Shown piece by piece: positions 1 to 6,352 of a DNA stretch of 6,539 nt. The notes below the pieces were generated by a model, which saw only the letters and a list, made by a program, of their open reading frames with translations, was not told where the DNA came from and ran no database searches. Each line of letters begins with the position of its first letter. Positions within the stretch are counted from its first letter, which is position 1. Source of the stretch: Treponema sp. UBA4326 (GTDB lineage: Bacteria; Spirochaetota; Spirochaetia; Treponematales; Treponemataceae); assembly GCA_002393835.1 (NCBI GenBank), contig DGTW01000117.1, positions 1 to 6,539 on the forward strand. Reading direction: 5' to 3'. The position numbers were made by a program, and so were the translations under genes.

Positions 1-34
1 ACGGTTTATAATGCGGAGACCCTGTAAAAACAAC

Positions 35-63
35 TTGTAATTTGTATCTAACCATGCTAGTAT
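35..63 (+). promoter_or_regulatory. possible sigma-70-type promoter for the membrane-protein gene
   Basis: TTGTAA at 35-40 and TAGTAT at 58-63 are separated by 17 bp, and each matches the -35/-10 consensus at 4 of 6 positions. A start near base 70 would leave a short leader just long enough for the ribosome binding site at 77-82. A perfect TATAAT at 7-12 is an alternative -10 box, but its -35 would lie outside the window. Bases 1-34 otherwise show nothing identifiable. Confidence 0.3.
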
Positions 64-76
64 ATGTCTAGTCTTC

Positions 77-82
77 AGGAGG
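77..82 (+). promoter_or_regulatory. ribosome binding site of the membrane-protein gene
   Basis: AGGAGG is a full-strength Shine-Dalgarno sequence 6 nt before the ATG at 89. It fixes the start codon of the downstream gene. Confidence 0.85.
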
Positions 83-88
83 ATAATC

Positions 89-1471
89 ATGTGGATTTTA
101 AAAGACTTCATTGATGACAACATCGTTCCACTCTTGCCATGGGCACTCGCCTTTCTGGCACTGGTTGTTTTCTGTGCCGAATTCGTGTGGACAGACCGAA
201 AGACACTTTCAAAAGATCAGAAGGAAATCGTAAAATCCTTTTTTGCCTGTGCACTGGCAGGTTTCGTCACCACATACTGGGCCAGCAGGTTTTTGCCGGC
301 TGCAAAGCAACCAATTCTTATTTCTTGCATAATACTCCCCATTCTCATTTTTCTCAACAATAACTTCATAAAAAAGCATGACATTCCGAAAGACTGGCAG
401 ATAGTCCTTTATATTTCCCTTGTCTTTGTGCCGCTGGCTATCAGGGATTCGTGGCTTCTGGTCACGGCTTGCACAAGTAACTGTCTTCTTTATCTAATCG
501 CAAGCCTGCGCTCATCCTCAAAAAAGCTGGACAAAACCGTAAGACAAGTTGATTCAAAAGAAGTAAAAAAGAATAAGACCCTTTATGGCGGAATTCTTTT
601 ACTGACCTATGCCCTTGCCGTCTCACTTACCCTGGCATACCAACACAAAGCTCCTGTCACATTCATTTCAATGATTGTTCTGGACTCAATAGCACTGGCC
701 TCCTTTGTACTTTGGTATATTATAAACGATAAAAAAAGAATTCACTGGTTTACGGCTTTTGAAACCATTTTTATCTTCGCACCCTTTTTATACAATCCTT
801 TCGAGCATTTCTGGATTGGCAGTGCGGTTATAATCGCCTTTCTGGTCTGGAACGAGTATTTTTCAATTCTTCTGGCAAAGAAATACAAAAAAGACAGGTT
901 CTTCATTTTTTCACTCGGACTTGAGCTTCTTTCCATTTCTCTCTCTGTAGGTATTATCTTCGCTGACTTTTTCTACACGGCACTTCCAATCCACGCAATT
1001 CTAATAGTTGATTGTGCCTCAATTGTCGCTCTAGCCCTCTTCTACCTGCTCTTTGGCACCGAAAATTTCTGGGTCTACACACTTTTGACACTTCTTCTGG
1101 TTTTCATTTCCCTTTTTTCAAGTCCATTCGGAGAATTCTGGATCCTGGCGACAGCCTTGTGTGCCCTCCTCCCCCTCATAATTGCGGCATTCAGGGAACA
1201 CCACTGGCTTTTAATTACAGCACTGGCCTCTCTCATGGCAGCCACAGCTTGGCTTTGTATAATGATTCTTGGCGGGCACATGGATTTCGGGGAAATTTTC
1301 AGTCACATTCACATCTGGGGAAAAATCACTGGAAAAGGCATGATTCAGGCGGACATAATTCCATTCGCTATCAAAATTGGCCTCTTTCCAGCCCTATGCG
1401 TGGTCATTCCCCTTGCAATGGAGCTGGTCTTAGGCTCAGCGATTTTAGTAAGGCGTATCAGGAGAAAGTAA
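89..1471 (+). CDS. polytopic membrane protein with repeated four-helix blocks, function unknown
   Basis: I do not recognise a family. The 460-residue product is almost entirely hydrophobic, with about 15 predicted membrane spans: roughly 13-34, 50-66, 75-90, 103-118, 121-140, 165-184, 190-212, 220-236, 240-262, 271-294, 299-322, 328-344, 350-368, 373-395 and 423-452. Lys/Arg-rich loops (35-49, 91-102, 141-164, 213-219, 264-270) alternate with short uncharged or acidic loops, so the positive-inside rule gives N-terminus outside and C-terminus (RRIRRK) inside. Three blocks of about 110 residues look related, each carrying a Trp-containing turn before its third helix (W122, W242, W351). A His-rich external loop (H397, H406, H408) precedes the last span. 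No signal peptide, catalytic motif or soluble domain is visible. The start is set by AGGAGG at 77-82. It converges on the radical SAM gene, so it is a separate transcription unit. A transporter or envelope role is possible but unsupported. Confidence 0.85.
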   Translation: MWILKDFIDDNIVPLLPWALAFLALVVFCAEFVWTDRKTLSKDQKEIVKSFFACALAGFVTTYWASRFLPAAKQPILISCIILPILIFLNNNFIKKHDIPKDWQIVLYISLVFVPLAIRDSWLLVTACTSNCLLYLIASLRSSSKKLDKTVRQVDSKEVKKNKTLYGGILLLTYALAVSLTLAYQHKAPVTFISMIVLDSIALASFVLWYIINDKKRIHWFTAFETIFIFAPFLYNPFEHFWIGSAVIIAFLVWNEYFSILLAKKYKKDRFFIFSLGLELLSISLSVGIIFADFFYTALPIHAILIVDCASIVALALFYLLFGTENFWVYTLLTLLLVFISLFSSPFGEFWILATALCALLPLIIAAFREHHWLLITALASLMAATAWLCIMILGGHMDFGEIFSHIHIWGKITGKGMIQADIIPFAIKIGLFPALCVVIPLAMELVLGSAILVRRIRRK

Positions 1472-1508
1472 GCAAGAGGGCATAAAGACAGTTCAGCCTT
1501 ACTTGCGT

Positions 1509-1553
1509 AAAAAAGATTTTTTAACAACTTGCAGATATTTGTTGAGCAAGTTG
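1509..1553 (-). terminator. weak candidate terminator between convergent genes
   Basis: CAACTTGC (1525-1532) and GCAAGTTG (1546-1553) form a perfect 8-bp stem with a 13-nt loop. Read on the - strand it is followed by TT, then AAAAAA-TC-TTTTTT (1522-1509), which gives a late T run after the radical SAM gene. The A6-GA-T6 palindrome also offers a T run to + strand transcripts, so the region may serve both genes. The stem is only half GC and the T run is not adjacent to it, so confidence is low. Confidence 0.3.
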
Positions 1554-1572
1554 CAAATAATCTGACAAGAGT

Positions 1573-2565
1573 TTAGAAGCCGAGTTTATCTCGCAATTCA
1601 TTCATCACCCGCTTTTTGTCCGTCGTCCACTCAGGGGCAAGCAGGTCTTTTTTAGGCGGGTCTCCTGTAAGCCTGTGAATCACGCAATTCTCAGGGAGAA
1701 AAGGCAGGGCTTTTTTGAGCAGGTCAAAGTATTCGTCTTTGGAAAGCGGATTGACTTCACCATTTTCGTACATTTTTGCAAGGAGGGTATTTTTCAAAAT
1801 ATAAAGCGTGGTGATTTTTATGCCGAACGAAGAATTTAAATTTTTCACGGATGGCATAAATGGAGTTTTATAATCTGCTTCCGTCATTATCTCCCCTCGC
1901 TCACCAGACTTTAGCGAGACATTCTTCATATTTTCCTTTACGACAAATTTCACGCTATTAACCATGTCTTTTTCAGTCTCACCGGGCAAGCCAAAAATCA
2001 GGTGAGTCACAATATGAATGCAAGGATTCGCTTCCTTAATTCTTCTCACCGCAGAGCAATAGTCTTCATTGCTATAGCAGCGGTTAATGATTTTTCCGGT
2101 CTTTTCGTTTGAAGTCTGTAAGCCCAGCTCAATCTGAACGAAAGTATTTTCGGCGATTCTTGCAATTTCGGAAAGGATTTCATCAGAGAGGCAGTCAGGT
2201 CTTGTGGCAATGGCAAGACCATAAACGCCTTCACAAGAAAGAGCTTCCTTGTATTTTTTTACCAGCAAGCTTGCATCACCATAGGTTGATGTAAAATTCT
2301 GAAAATAAGCGATGTATTTCCCCTGTCTCTTTCCGCTTCTCCCCTTTACTTTTGCCTCAACCCTTTTTTTGGCTCTCTCAACCTGCTCAATAATTGAAAG
2401 TTTTCTATCCTCAGCAAAGTCCCCGCTCCCCCTTTCCGAACAAAAGATACAACCGCCCCAGCCCTTCCTACCGTCACGATTCGGACAAGTACATGAAGCG
2501 TCAAGGGAAAGCTTGTATGTTTTCGAGCCAAAAATTGACTCATAGAATTGAGAGAGAAGCTGCAT
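1573..2565 (-). CDS. radical SAM protein, YhcC/YtqA family (TIGR01212-like)
   Basis: This is a 330-residue radical SAM enzyme, expected to bind a [4Fe-4S] cluster and cleave S-adenosylmethionine. The substrate of this family is not settled to my knowledge. Cluster cysteines are C27, C39 and C42, in the family's long C-x11-C-x2-C spacing with CPNRDG before and GGCIFC at the end. Further family landmarks are YFQNFTSTYGD (87-97), ATRPDC (120-125), ELGLQT (146-151), HLIFGLPGE (188-196), and a C-terminal HRLTGD (297-302) with LLAPEW (308-313). Compared from memory with E. coli YhcC, about 30 extra residues lie around 211-246, where YhcC has only a short turn, and the usual KLHPLH-type stretch reads KITTLY (250-255). 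An in-frame TAA lies three codons before the ATG, so the start cannot move upstream. No Shine-Dalgarno is present, and a TATAAT sits 8 bp before the ATG. It is downstream of flgE but separated by a terminator and probably has its own promoter. Confidence 0.92.
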   Translation of the reverse strand: MQLLSQFYESIFGSKTYKLSLDASCTCPNRDGRKGWGGCIFCSERGSGDFAEDRKLSIIEQVERAKKRVEAKVKGRSGKRQGKYIAYFQNFTSTYGDASLLVKKYKEALSCEGVYGLAIATRPDCLSDEILSEIARIAENTFVQIELGLQTSNEKTGKIINRCYSNEDYCSAVRRIKEANPCIHIVTHLIFGLPGETEKDMVNSVKFVVKENMKNVSLKSGERGEIMTEADYKTPFMPSVKNLNSSFGIKITTLYILKNTLLAKMYENGEVNPLSKDEYFDLLKKALPFLPENCVIHRLTGDPPKKDLLAPEWTTDKKRVMNELRDKLGF

Positions 2566-2573
2566 AAGTGAAT

Positions 2574-2579
2574 ATTATA
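2574..2579 (-). promoter_or_regulatory. -10 box (TATAAT) of the radical SAM gene, suggesting a leaderless mRNA
   Basis: A perfect TATAAT reads on the - strand, ending 8 nt before the ATG at 2565. Transcription would start about 6-7 nt downstream of the box, within 2-4 nt of the start codon. The 17-bp-spaced -35 hexamer is poor (TTCTTC, 2597-2602), so the call rests on the -10 box and on the absence of any Shine-Dalgarno. Confidence 0.45.
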
Positions 2580-2616
2580 ATGACATTTCAGGAACAGAAG
2601 AAGCAAGCTGAAGGGC

Positions 2617-2693
2617 AAAAAAAATAAACCACAGATGTCACAGATTACACAGATTCAAAAAACAAATCTGTGCCATCTGCCTAATCTGTGGTT
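2617..2693 (-). terminator. probable Rho-independent terminator of the fliK-flgD-flgE unit
   Basis: Read on the - strand, the imperfect hairpin at 2693-2627 closes with a perfect 10-bp stem (AACCACAGAT against ATCTGTGGTT). It is followed at once by TA and then eight T residues (2624-2617). The + strand side has no T run, so the signal points only in the flgE direction. The loop lies about 110 nt after the flgE stop, longer than usual, and the stem has internal mismatches. Confidence 0.6.
2627..2693. repeat. imperfect inverted repeat made of ACAGAT(T) units
   Basis: The arms at 2627-2655 and 2665-2693 are 29 nt each and match as reverse complements at 23 of 29 positions around a 9-nt loop. 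Each arm carries three ACAGAT or CAGAT units about 9-12 nt apart. From memory, very similar ACCACAGATTACACAGATT-like sequences are scattered between genes in many unrelated bacteria. That this is a member of such a dispersed family is an inference that needs a genome search. Confidence 0.8.
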
Positions 2694-2707
2694 CATACAT
2701 TTAATGC

Positions 2708-2726
2708 AAGGCATGGAGGGCTTATC
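2708..2726. repeat. copy 1 of an 18-19 bp imperfect direct repeat
   Basis: The 19 bases beginning AAGGCATGGAGG and ending CTTATC recur at 2794-2811 with one substitution and one indel. The other copy spans the flgE stop codon, so this one looks like a duplicated scrap of the flgE 3' end. Confidence 0.6.
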
Positions 2727-2771
2727 TTGTCACCCTCGTTTGGCCGAAGCATTAAGCCAGTTGCCCGCAAA

Positions 2772-2787
2772 TTTTCATTTATGAAAA
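2772..2787. repeat. short A/T palindrome downstream of flgE
   Basis: TTTTCAT and ATGAAAA form a 7-bp stem around TT. Read on the - strand it lies about 20 nt after the flgE stop and is followed by ATTTGCGG, which is too weak a T run for a convincing terminator. The rest of 2566-2806 holds the larger hairpin, the direct repeat and the radical SAM promoter, with no credible gene. Confidence 0.4.
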
Positions 2788-2793
2788 CTTGTT

Positions 2794-2811
2794 AAGGCAT
2801 GGAGGCCTATC
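2794..2811. repeat. copy 2 of an 18-19 bp imperfect direct repeat, spanning the flgE stop
   Basis: The 18 bases beginning AAGGCATGGAGG and ending CCTATC cover the flgE stop codon (TAG on the - strand, 2807-2809) and match 2708-2726. The two copies start 86 bp apart. Confidence 0.6.
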
Positions 2812-4198
2812 GCTTTAAGCTCAAGACAGTCTCAAGCAATGTGTCTGCCGTCTGGATTGTCTTTGCGTTTGACTGGAAGCCTCGCTGGGTTACAATCATG
2901 TCCGTGAACTGCTCGGTGAGGTCAACATTTGACATTTCCAAGGCTCCGGCAAGGAAAGTACCGCCACCTGCGATTCCAGAAGCATTGATTTTTGCGTCTC
3001 CAGAGTTGTTGCTCTTTACATAAGTGTTGTCGCCGGCTTTTTCAAGACCGTTCTGGTTGGCAAATGTTGCCATAGCGAGCTGACCGATTGTTCTGTTCGT
3101 GCCGTTTGAGTAAACTCCGGTGATTGTACCCGTTGAGTCAATCTTGAAGTTCTCAAGGTAGCCCAAAGCGTAGCCGTCCTGGTAGAAAGCCTTTGTTGAG
3201 CTTGCCGAAGCACTCTGGGTAACGGTGTTAATCATAGAACCGATTGTACCCAGGTTGATGTTCATCGTCTGGCGGTATGGATTTCCGTCAGCATCTGCGT
3301 TTGACTCAGGAACTGTGTAAGAAGCCTGAAGGATAATCTCGCCGTTAGGGTTAGAAGCATTTCCTGCAGAATCGGTAACAGCCTGCAAGGTTCCGTTGTT
3401 ATCGAAAGACACGGTGAATGTGTTTTCAACGCCGTCTGTAGTTCCCAAGCCGACTCGTGTCTGTGTAAAGTCAGCGTTGTCAGGGTCAATCTGAACCGTA
3501 GCGTTCCACTGATTTGGGTTACCGCGAACTCGGGTAAAGTTTACGTTCAAAAGGTGCTCGTTGCCGAATGAGTCATAAATCTTGAATTCGGTGTTCCATG
3601 TTCCCTTTGCGATGTCAGCCTCAGTGGCATTCTCCGGGATTTCCGGGGTATTTTTGTTCAAGTTGCAGGCAAAGTTAATGTTTTGGGTAGCTTTAGCAGG
3701 GTCTTTTGAGCCTACGGGAATCGTGAGGTCAGTAGGGGTAGCCGCTGTCTGAACAACCATTTCTCCGTTAAGCTCACGGGCCATCCAACCCTGGACTCTC
3801 ATTCCATTTGCCGGATTAACGAGAGTTCCATTCTGGTCAAGTGAGAACGCACCGGCACGGGTATAGTATGATTTCTCGCCGTTCTTCTCGATGAAGAAAC
3901 CGTTTCCCTGAATCGCAATATCAGTTGAAACACCGGTTGACTGCAAGTTTCCCTGAGTGAAAACCGTGTCTATTGCGGCTACAGTCATGCCAAGTCCTAC
4001 TTCCTTAGGATTGACGCCGCCTTTTTCTTCAGTTGGCTTTGCGGCTCCAGAAAGCTGCTGGCTAATCATGTCCTGAAAGTTCACGCGGCCCCGTTTGAAA
4101 CCTGTCGTGTTTACATTGGCAATGTTGTTGCCGATTACATCCATTCTTGTCTGATGATTCTGCAAACCAGAAACGCCAGAATAAAGTGATCTCATCAT
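2807..4198 (-). CDS. flgE: flagellar hook protein FlgE
   Basis: FlgE is the 463-residue subunit of the flagellar hook, the joint between motor and filament. In spirochaetes it lies in the periplasm. The N-terminal rod/hook signature ([27 protein letters not shown]) covers about residues 10-36, the QGNGFF motif is at 97-102, and the C-terminal basal-body-type helix ([19 protein letters not shown] and following) covers about 422-463. K165, C178 and N179 match the residues by which the Treponema denticola hook forms lysinoalanine crosslinks between subunits, so this hook is predicted to be covalently crosslinked. Two ATGs are adjacent (4198, 4195). GAGGG at 4206-4210 sits 7 nt before the first, which I chose. 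flgD ends 30 nt upstream and the genes are surely co-transcribed. No flbD or motA follows, unlike other treponemes as I recall them. Confidence 0.97.
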   Translation of the reverse strand: MMRSLYSGVSGLQNHQTRMDVIGNNIANVNTTGFKRGRVNFQDMISQQLSGAAKPTEEKGGVNPKEVGLGMTVAAIDTVFTQGNLQSTGVSTDIAIQGNGFFIEKNGEKSYYTRAGAFSLDQNGTLVNPANGMRVQGWMARELNGEMVVQTAATPTDLTIPVGSKDPAKATQNINFACNLNKNTPEIPENATEADIAKGTWNTEFKIYDSFGNEHLLNVNFTRVRGNPNQWNATVQIDPDNADFTQTRVGLGTTDGVENTFTVSFDNNGTLQAVTDSAGNASNPNGEIILQASYTVPESNADADGNPYRQTMNINLGTIGSMINTVTQSASASSTKAFYQDGYALGYLENFKIDSTGTITGVYSNGTNRTIGQLAMATFANQNGLEKAGDNTYVKSNNSGDAKINASGIAGGGTFLAGALEMSNVDLTEQFTDMIVTQRGFQSNAKTIQTADTLLETVLSLKR

Positions 4199-4205
4199 AT
4201 CGCTA

Positions 4206-4210
4206 CCCTC
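4206..4210 (-). promoter_or_regulatory. ribosome binding site of flgE
   Basis: GAGGG on the - strand lies 7 nt before the ATG at 4198 and 10 nt before the alternative ATG at 4195. It favours the first. Confidence 0.7.
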
Positions 4211-4228
4211 TTTTTATATACTATTGTT

Positions 4229-4696
4229 CTAAAAGCCGTACACAGCCTTGATTTTATTCATATCGTAGAACATACCGTTCACCTGAATCTGTGGGTTGTT
4301 TCCTCGGGTGGCAGCCTCTACGACTCCAGTGGTGCTCTGATCAGCACCCAAGTCAATCTGAACCGTACGACCGAGCATACTTTGCGCCTCGTTGGAATTG
4401 AGCATAGCCGCCATCTTGTCAAAATTCTGGCTCATGTTAGTCATCTGCTCCAAAGAAGAGAACTGTGCCATCTGGGCGATGAACTCTGTGTTTTCCATCG
4501 GACTGGTCGGATCCTGATTTGTAAGCTGAGCCATTAGCAGCTTGAGGAAATCGTCTTTTCCAAGCTCCTTGCTGGCGATTCTTCCCTGACGAATTTCCAT
4601 GTCGAGTTTTTTGTTGTATCCGTTTACAACATTATCGACCTTGAACTTGTCCTGGGCGGTCATCGTTGTGTTGATGCTGTTAGCTGTCATTTCCAT
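4229..4696 (-). CDS. flgD: flagellar hook capping protein FlgD, short form
   Basis: FlgD caps the growing hook and directs FlgE subunit assembly. It is lost when the hook is complete. The conserved core is GKDDFLKLLMAQLTNQDP followed by MENTEFIAQMAQFSSLEQM. The C-terminal part (MLGRTV, VNGMFYDMNKIKAVYGF) resembles the tudor-like region, but the Ig-like insert of the longer enterobacterial FlgD (about 230 residues) is absent. The start is uncertain among ATGs at 4711, 4696 and 4690, giving 160, 155 or 153 residues. I prefer 4696 because GGGG at 4704-4707 lies 7 nt upstream, although this is not a classical Shine-Dalgarno. The ATG at 4711 has only a weak GAAG in front. The gene is preceded by a roughly 114-nt spacer carrying a sigma-28-like promoter and inverted repeats, and followed 30 nt later by flgE. 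Confidence 0.95.
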   Translation of the reverse strand: MEMTANSINTTMTAQDKFKVDNVVNGYNKKLDMEIRQGRIASKELGKDDFLKLLMAQLTNQDPTSPMENTEFIAQMAQFSSLEQMTNMSQNFDKMAAMLNSNEAQSMLGRTVQIDLGADQSTTGVVEAATRGNNPQIQVNGMFYDMNKIKAVYGF

Positions 4697-4720
4697 TTTT
4701 TTACCCCACATATAGCGGCT

Positions 4721-4800
4721 TCACGACCGTGATTCGCTACACTTCAAATATCGGCATTTGAAATCGTGACTTAAGAAGATTAACCACAAAATGCACGATT
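4721..4800 (-). other. structured fliK-flgD spacer with competing inverted repeats
   Basis: Three complementary segments are present in the - strand transcript: AATCGTG (4800-4794), TCACGATT (4769-4762) and TCGTGA (4726-4721). The middle one can pair with the first (7 bp, 25-nt loop) or, around an inner 7-bp hairpin (4762-4743), with the third (6 bp), but not with both. TTCAAAT and ATTTGAA form the inner hairpin, whose 6-nt loop is GCCGAT. The third segment lies about 15-25 nt upstream of the flgD start region. A switch is inference; the complementarity is visible. Confidence 0.4.
4737..4778 (-). promoter_or_regulatory. sigma-28-like promoter before flgD, copy 2 of the 42-bp element
   Basis: TTAA (4774-4771) and GCCGATAT (4755-4748) are separated by exactly 15 bp, against the sigma-28 (FliA) consensus TAAA-N15-GCCGATAA, giving 10 of 12 matches. 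The flanks CTTCTTAA, TTGAAG and GTAG are shared without gaps with the element before fliK. The expected start of transcription is near 4741, leaving a leader of about 45 nt before flgD. The -10 box occupies the centre of an inverted repeat. Confidence 0.6.
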
Positions 4801-4810
4801 TAGCTTTTCA

Positions 4811-6340
4811 CTAGGCAACTATATTAATTCCATAGTCTCCAGCGGAAGAATAAGCTTCTCCGGCTTCAGCTGCAAGAGTTTCAGGAGTCACGAAGTCACC
4901 GTAACTTCTCTGGGCAAGGAGCTGTGCATTCTGCTGATTGTGGCTCTCACCCTGGGCGAAGCCCTGCTGGCTCGAATTGTTTGAGAAATTCAAATCAAAG
5001 CTGCCTGTCTCGAATCCGCTCTCGGCAAAAGCCTGCTTCAAAGAAGGAATACTTTCCTTAAAGGCCTCCATGGCTTCCTTTGTCTGCACCGTAATCTGGG
5101 CAGAAAGATTCTTGTCATCGAGATTTAGGGAAATTCTTACGTTTCCAAGTCCCTCAGGCCTGAGAATCAAGTTAATGGAACCCTGATTATTGTCTTTTAA
5201 GACGATGTTTCCAGCCTTTACGAAGTCAGGAGCGTTTTCTTGAACGGCATTTGTAAGCATTGCCTGGAAGTTAGAGCCGTTGGCTCCGGCCGCCTGACTT
5301 GATGTAGAGGCAATGTTTTGCTCTGCCCGGGCGGCGAGCTCCATGGTCATCTGGATATTGCCGTCGGCCTGTTTTTGCATTGAAAGGTTTATTTCTTTTT
5401 TCTCGGCTGATTTCTGTACGATTTTGTCAGAGGAAATTTTTGCGTCAGTCTCGTCAAAAAACTTTTTTGTTCGTAAATCGTGAACGGAAAGTTTTGCAGC
5501 ATTTTTCTTCTCGCCATTTTGAGAGGCAATTTTCTTGTCCGCTGAAGTCAGGTCGCCTGTCAAAGACAGATTCATGGCCTTTTCAGCGGCAGAATTTTCC
5601 AAATTCTCCAGGAAAAGGGCCGGGTCATTTGCCGCCAGATTCTGGGCACTCTCAAGTTTTTCTTCCTCGCTCTCAAAGCCGGGAATGAACTCAACGGCTG
5701 CATCGATGAGGGCATCAAAATCTTCCCTTGAAATATCCTCGTCCAGACCTTCAGCTTTTGAAGATGCCACGAGCCAGGAAAGGGTTTTATCGTCAATTTC
5801 CTTGTCCGCTGTCTGTAATTCGCCAGCTGCCGAAAGAGAAAGCCCTTCTTCCATGTCAGCTGAAATTTCGCCAGCAGGCAGGCTTTGCTGATTCTGAGAC
5901 AAGGCAAGTAACTCGGCATTTTTGACGGCTATAGTGCCGTTGGAATCAGCCACACCATGCTCGTTTTCAGCATTATTCTTTGCGATGTCTTCTTTTTTTT
6001 CATCTGAAGATTTTTTCTGAGCGAGCTTTTCAGATTTTTCATCCTTATCGCCAGCTCTCTCCTCTTTTTTCTCAGAAACTTTTGAAGAATCAGCCTTTTC
6101 ATTTTTTGCGACTTTTTCTGATTCAGCAGGATTTTTTTCTTCGCTTTTGTCAGCTCTTGCTGTCTCAGCCGTCTCAGAAGTTTTCTCGCTCTCCCGGCCT
6201 GATTCACGGCGGGCAATTTTGAGAAAATCCGCGAAAGAAGGCTTGTCGCTTTCTGTAATTTTCTGACTCTGAGATGAAAGTGCCTGACTCAAATCAGCTT
6301 GAGCATTATTCTGCACCTGAGAAATTGAAAGAATATTCAT
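4811..6340 (-). CDS. fliK: flagellar hook-length control protein FliK (treponemal Tap1-like)
   Basis: FliK is secreted during hook assembly, measures hook length and switches the export gate to filament substrates. The product is 509 residues from the chosen start. Residues about 370-455 form the Flg_hook C-terminal domain, with the diagnostic LRPEGLGNVRI (393-403) followed by SLNLDDKNLSAQI and the helix KESIPSLKQAFAESGF. Residues about 40-125 are a low-complexity Lys/Glu/Ser/Ala region, and the middle is acidic and poorly conserved, as usual for the FliK ruler. A further in-frame ATG at 6400 would add 20 residues. I reject it because GGGAG at 6348-6352 lies 7 nt before 6340, the added peptide (CAWVGKTAHFSS) is unlike FliK, and the sigma-28-like promoter would start transcription at about 6407, leaving no room for a ribosome site. 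The N-terminus MNILSISQVQ suits an export signal. flgD and flgE follow in the same direction. Confidence 0.9.
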   Translation of the reverse strand: MNILSISQVQNNAQADLSQALSSQSQKITESDKPSFADFLKIARRESGRESEKTSETAETARADKSEEKNPAESEKVAKNEKADSSKVSEKKEERAGDKDEKSEKLAQKKSSDEKKEDIAKNNAENEHGVADSNGTIAVKNAELLALSQNQQSLPAGEISADMEEGLSLSAAGELQTADKEIDDKTLSWLVASSKAEGLDEDISREDFDALIDAAVEFIPGFESEEEKLESAQNLAANDPALFLENLENSAAEKAMNLSLTGDLTSADKKIASQNGEKKNAAKLSVHDLRTKKFFDETDAKISSDKIVQKSAEKKEINLSMQKQADGNIQMTMELAARAEQNIASTSSQAAGANGSNFQAMLTNAVQENAPDFVKAGNIVLKDNNQGSINLILRPEGLGNVRISLNLDDKNLSAQITVQTKEAMEAFKESIPSLKQAFAESGFETGSFDLNFSNNSSQQGFAQGESHNQQNAQLLAQRSYGDFVTPETLAAEAGEAYSSAGDYGINIVA

Positions 6341-6347
6341 GCCTGGT

Positions 6348-6352
6348 CTCCC
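6348..6352 (-). promoter_or_regulatory. ribosome binding site that decides the fliK start
   Basis: GGGAG on the - strand lies 7 nt before the ATG at 6340. The competing ATG at 6400 has only AAGGG 5 nt upstream, and that sequence is part of the promoter element shared with flgD. Confidence 0.65.

Noticed and set aside
29..37. AACAACTTG occurring both before (29-37) and after (1523-1531) the membrane-protein gene
   Set aside because: Nine A/T-leaning bases with diverging flanks are expected by chance and do not look like attachment sites or element ends.
1012..1485. 157-codon + strand frame inside the membrane-protein gene
   Set aside because: It is an out-of-frame shadow of the hydrophobic gene, with no ribosome site and no recognisable protein pattern.
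2627..2693. CRISPR-like appearance of repeated ACAGATT units
   Set aside because: Units are 6-7 nt, spaced about 10 nt apart and arranged as one inverted repeat. There are no spacers and no cas genes.
2693..2752. 19-codon - strand frame in the flgE-radical SAM gap
   Set aside because: It has no ribosome site, runs into the inverted repeat, and its length is expected by chance.
5535..5891. Long + strand reading frames opposite fliK, up to 118 codons
   Set aside because: They are Ser/Leu/Phe-rich mirror images of the Lys/Glu/Ser/Ala-rich fliK coding sequence and overlap a well-supported gene. No independent protein signature was seen.
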